Shown here: positions 61,085-64,000 of the stretch, in pieces
Layout of the letters: the number at the start of each line of letters is the position of its first letter
How positions within the stretch are numbered: position 1 is the stretch's first letter
From: Sclerodactyla briareus
Taxonomy: Eukaryota; Echinodermata; Holothuroidea; Dendrochirotida; Sclerodactylidae
Assembly: GCA_026419785.1 (NCBI GenBank)
Contig: JAODTK010003198.1
Location: 124,001-188,000 of the forward strand
Length of the DNA stretch: 64,000 bases
Reading direction: 5' to 3'
Notes under the pieces: model-generated
Told to the model about the DNA's origin: nothing
Database searches by the model: none
Seen by the model: the letters and a program-made list of their open reading frames with translations, nothing else
Position numbers and translations under genes: made by a program

Positions 61085-63095
61085 TCTGCATGTCCTATCT
61101 ATCTATCTATCATCCAGTGTGTCAACAATTGCCTGTTTGGCCCCCAAACAGGTCATTCTGCGATGGATGTCGAACAAACTTTGGGACACAATGTTCCCTT
61201 GAACCCATGGGACATGTTCTCAATGTCATAAGTCATTAAAGGGGCAATTAGGCCTTATTGTGAAAATTTCCAAATGTATCTCTACAATTATGGTGCACAG
61301 CGCTGATGTTTGGGTCATAATGAATGTCTAACAGTCGTCCCGCCGGGTGTTTAGGAATTTTTAATGAATTTAATTGTTTAGGACTTTTATTAATTTATGA
61401 AATTCTGGAATTTTACACTTGTGCTTGAATGCATCTCTTTCTCTTCCCGACAAGTTTTCCATTGATTATCTTCAAAAGTTACCTGTAATAACTCCTGGTT
61501 TTAGGGCCCATCATGGGTGTTTGCAAACCTCTGGCTCAAGGCTCACTGTGGGCCCTAGGGCTCCATCATGTTAAATCATGCAAAAATGCTTCTACAAATT
61601 TTGATGCCCAACTCAGTGTTTATGTCGGTCTAGGAGGGTTTAAGAGCCGTACCTTCGAGGTTTTCAGGAAATTTTTAACTTGGACCCAGTGTGCCCGAGG
61701 GCGGCCTATTGTGCCTGCAATCACGTAAAATGCTTGCCTCCTACATATTTGTGCACAGTGCGGATGTTCGATCATGATAATAGCCATACCAACAGGCTTT
61801 CAAGAATCTTTCGTCATAGGATCCACTTATTGGGCCCTACAGCCTATCCAACACATCCAGTGTTTCAACAATGCCTTTTTGGCCCCCTAAAACGTCATTC
61901 TGGACAGATGTCGATCCAAACGTGGACACAGTTACTTGACCAATTTGACCCATGCGGACATGTTTGAATTTGTGAAGGTCAGGTCAAAGGTCATCAAAGG
62001 GGCAATATAGGTCATTATGAGGTATAACTCCAAATGATCTCCTACAAAGATAAATTAGATTTAATTGAAACGGTGTCATAATGTTCCCTTTCCAGCTGGT
62101 TTGCAGGATTTTGGAGTTTGCAACGATAAGTGGCATTAGAATTAAAACGAGTAACAGCTGATGAAAGAAGCCGAAAACAGTCTATAGACGTTGACCAAAC
62201 TGAGTAACATATGTTTATTGAAATGCTAATGACATCCGTGGCAATATGATGAAGATCAATATATAAAGTCGTTACAAGGGCGGGCACAATAGGCATCCTT
62301 GGAAACTGCCTCTTGGTCTCATGAATCTGAAATTTAACACATTCGTTGTGGTACATTTGTGCGGTTTGAGCTACAGGACAATCGGTGCTCTAGGTCAACA
62401 ATTTTCATACTTTACGAGGAGCAAAAGGAGCATATGTAGCCGATTCGAGTTCTTCAAGATCCAAAAGAGGTCGTGCTTGTAACCCAGGAAACAGGGAGAA
62501 CGCAAGTTTCATAACATATTACGTGATCTACCCGTGGTAAGCATGTCACCAAGTATGTAGTGGAGGTGTAATAACTCATTCCTCCCCCTCCCGAGTTCCT
62601 GTTCTAAACAGGTGAAATTCCTACGCAATGCTTGAAAGAGCTGACATTGGTGACCCTACAGCTACAGTAATCCAGATTGCTTTGTCTGGCTTTTCGATAG
62701 TCAATGCCAAGTCCCCTAAGCATTGTGTACTTAGTTAAGTACTTTATTATCAGAGAACTACAGGGTATGCTCTCAGGTCTGGACACATATTTACAGTGCC
62801 GAGAACAAGAACAAGCACGTATCTGGCGATCGTGCTTCTCAGTGGTGTCCACGTGAAGGAACAAAACTATCTATCTAGCTATCCATCCCCTCTCCTCCCT
62901 TCCAGTCTCTTAAAATGTTGGTTTTGGAGGGCCACCCAAAATATTCGTGCTTTGATGAAGCTCGACCAGACTTCGGTAACAATGTTTACTGTCAAGGTAC
63001 ATTGCATTGAAGGGGCACAGGGCCAAACAGTGGAAAATCTGCAAAACACTACTCTTCCTACAAATTTTGGCGCACAGTGCTGATGTTAGTTCATA
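61085..63095. repeat. Degenerate repeat cluster (AAAGGGGCAATTAGG family) and (CTAT)n
   Basis: A short CTAT run (61,097-61,111) precedes blocks that recur in order: GTTTGGCCCCCAAACAGGTC, TCATTAAAGGGGCAATTAGG, TTCCAAATG..TCTACAA and GTGCACAG(C/T)GCTGATGTT. They appear near 61,120-61,310, 61,560-61,620, 61,730-62,040 and 62,990-63,085. All are diverged. Confidence 0.6.
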
Positions 63096-64000
63096 CCGAG
63101 GGCCTGATGGCCGAACCGTCAGGGTGCCTTGGTCTTTAGACCCAGGACCCGTTATAGAAATGTCCATTTATTTTTATTTCTTATTCGTTTCTATATTATT
63201 ATTATTATCATAATTTAACACCGTGGATTGAATAGTTTTTCATAATTCGAATGGGCTATCATTAATGACATAATGGATATGTAATGAGTTTCATAAAAAA
63301 ATGACCACGGACCTGCACATAGATTGAATCAATCTCCCAATCACGTGCTTCAAAATCATACAGGTGAACTAAAACAGTTCACAACACCAGAGTCAGGAAC
63401 AAGAATCCGGTGTTTCATTGTGGTAGCTTCAGATATTGATGTTGAGGCTAATTTTGTCAGATTTTTTTTCAAGGAGAGAGAAATAGGCGTGAACACTTTA
63501 TCGTTGTTTACGCGCCTGGTCTGTCCGTTCTCGTATTGTATTCTGTCCACATGTGCGTTTGCGATATATCCAAGGCCGTGGAATGGCCTCATGCTGTGAA
63601 TTCTCTGGGTGGGGTACATGGTCAATGGAAGTGTTGTAATGCGGCTCGAATTTTAAGCGCGGACGACCATTCTAATTTGCAATAAATATTTACCTATTGC
63701 ATCTCATGGCGGTAGGTGCATTGTGGATTGCAGTCGGTCTATACGTCGACTATGCAGTTGTTCACGAACTGATAGATTTGGGGCGTAGCCACCGTGTGCT
63801 AATCAAGCAGTCTAATAAGCCAGTCGGAGATAGTCCTGACCACATGCGTCAGTGTCCCCCGGTGCTGGCATTTACAAATTCTGTACATGCTCCGACAATC
63901 CGCCACAGTATTCAATGGAGTAACCGAGATCTTGAGAAAACTTACGTTATATCCTGTTGTTCAACATTATAATTTCAAATCGTGCTCTACAAGAATGAAA
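63096..64000. other. No gene recognised
   Basis: Two overlapping frames of about 90 codons (63,324-63,599 plus; 63,356-63,625 minus) and one at 63,697-63,972 (plus) are open but unmatched to any family I know. Confidence 0.35.

Overview
This window is eukaryotic nuclear DNA from an animal, most likely a marine invertebrate. Coding sequence is split into short exons with GT/AG borders. Most of the window is repeats: Ty3/Gypsy, LINE and hAT-type elements and many minisatellites. No prokaryotic gene organisation is present. Species was not resolved. Many exons and element ORFs carry single-base shifts, which fits either decayed copies or an indel-rich draft assembly, so exact reading frames should be treated with caution.

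Layout. 1-8.3 kb is mostly non-coding, with an AT microsatellite, a degenerate ~200-bp tandem repeat, a minus-strand LINE fragment (3.1-4.2 kb) and a small TIR hairpin near 6.0 kb. 8,379-13,275 is a structurally complete but frame-broken Ty3/Gypsy LTR retrotransposon on the minus strand, with matched LTRs, a CATT target duplication, a polypurine tract, a PBS candidate, and gag and pol remnants. 13.7-15.1 kb is a degenerate tandem family whose relatives recur at 31.9-33.9 kb. 16.7-19.7 kb holds a set of minus-strand exons; the upstream ones (19.0-19.7 kb) resemble the kinetochore protein Zwilch, while the downstream ones are unrecognised. 20,478-20,730 is a hAT-type MITE with a near-8-bp target duplication.

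From about 23.1 kb to 55.1 kb lies a plus-strand gene I identify as ataxin-10 (ATXN10) from its three 3' coding exons (39,960-40,133; 51,443-51,504; 54,920-55,105). A further exon candidate sits at 23,101. The introns contain nearly all of the large tandem arrays: 48-bp and 36-bp arrays at 23.5-28.0 kb, ~105 bp at 31.3 kb, 41 bp at 39.1 kb, ~33 bp pyrimidine-rich at 42.1 kb, a 56-base interrupted poly-C tract at 44.4 kb, 18-20 bp at 47.0 kb, ~58 bp at 49.1 kb and ~90 bp at 51.0 kb. Intronic retroelements include a LINE 3' end at 52.3-53.1 kb.

55.1-64 kb has no gene I can recognise. It holds a three-copy tandem duplication of ~480 bp (55.8-57.2 kb), copies of a dispersed retroposon-like family, a candidate hAT-like element (59.7-60.1 kb) and a degenerate repeat cluster (61-63 kb). 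I found no convincing new biological system. The most notable points are the array-loaded ATXN10 introns, the 1,152-bp higher-order duplication inside the 36-bp array, the nested insertion at 32.1 kb, and the unidentified minus-strand exons.
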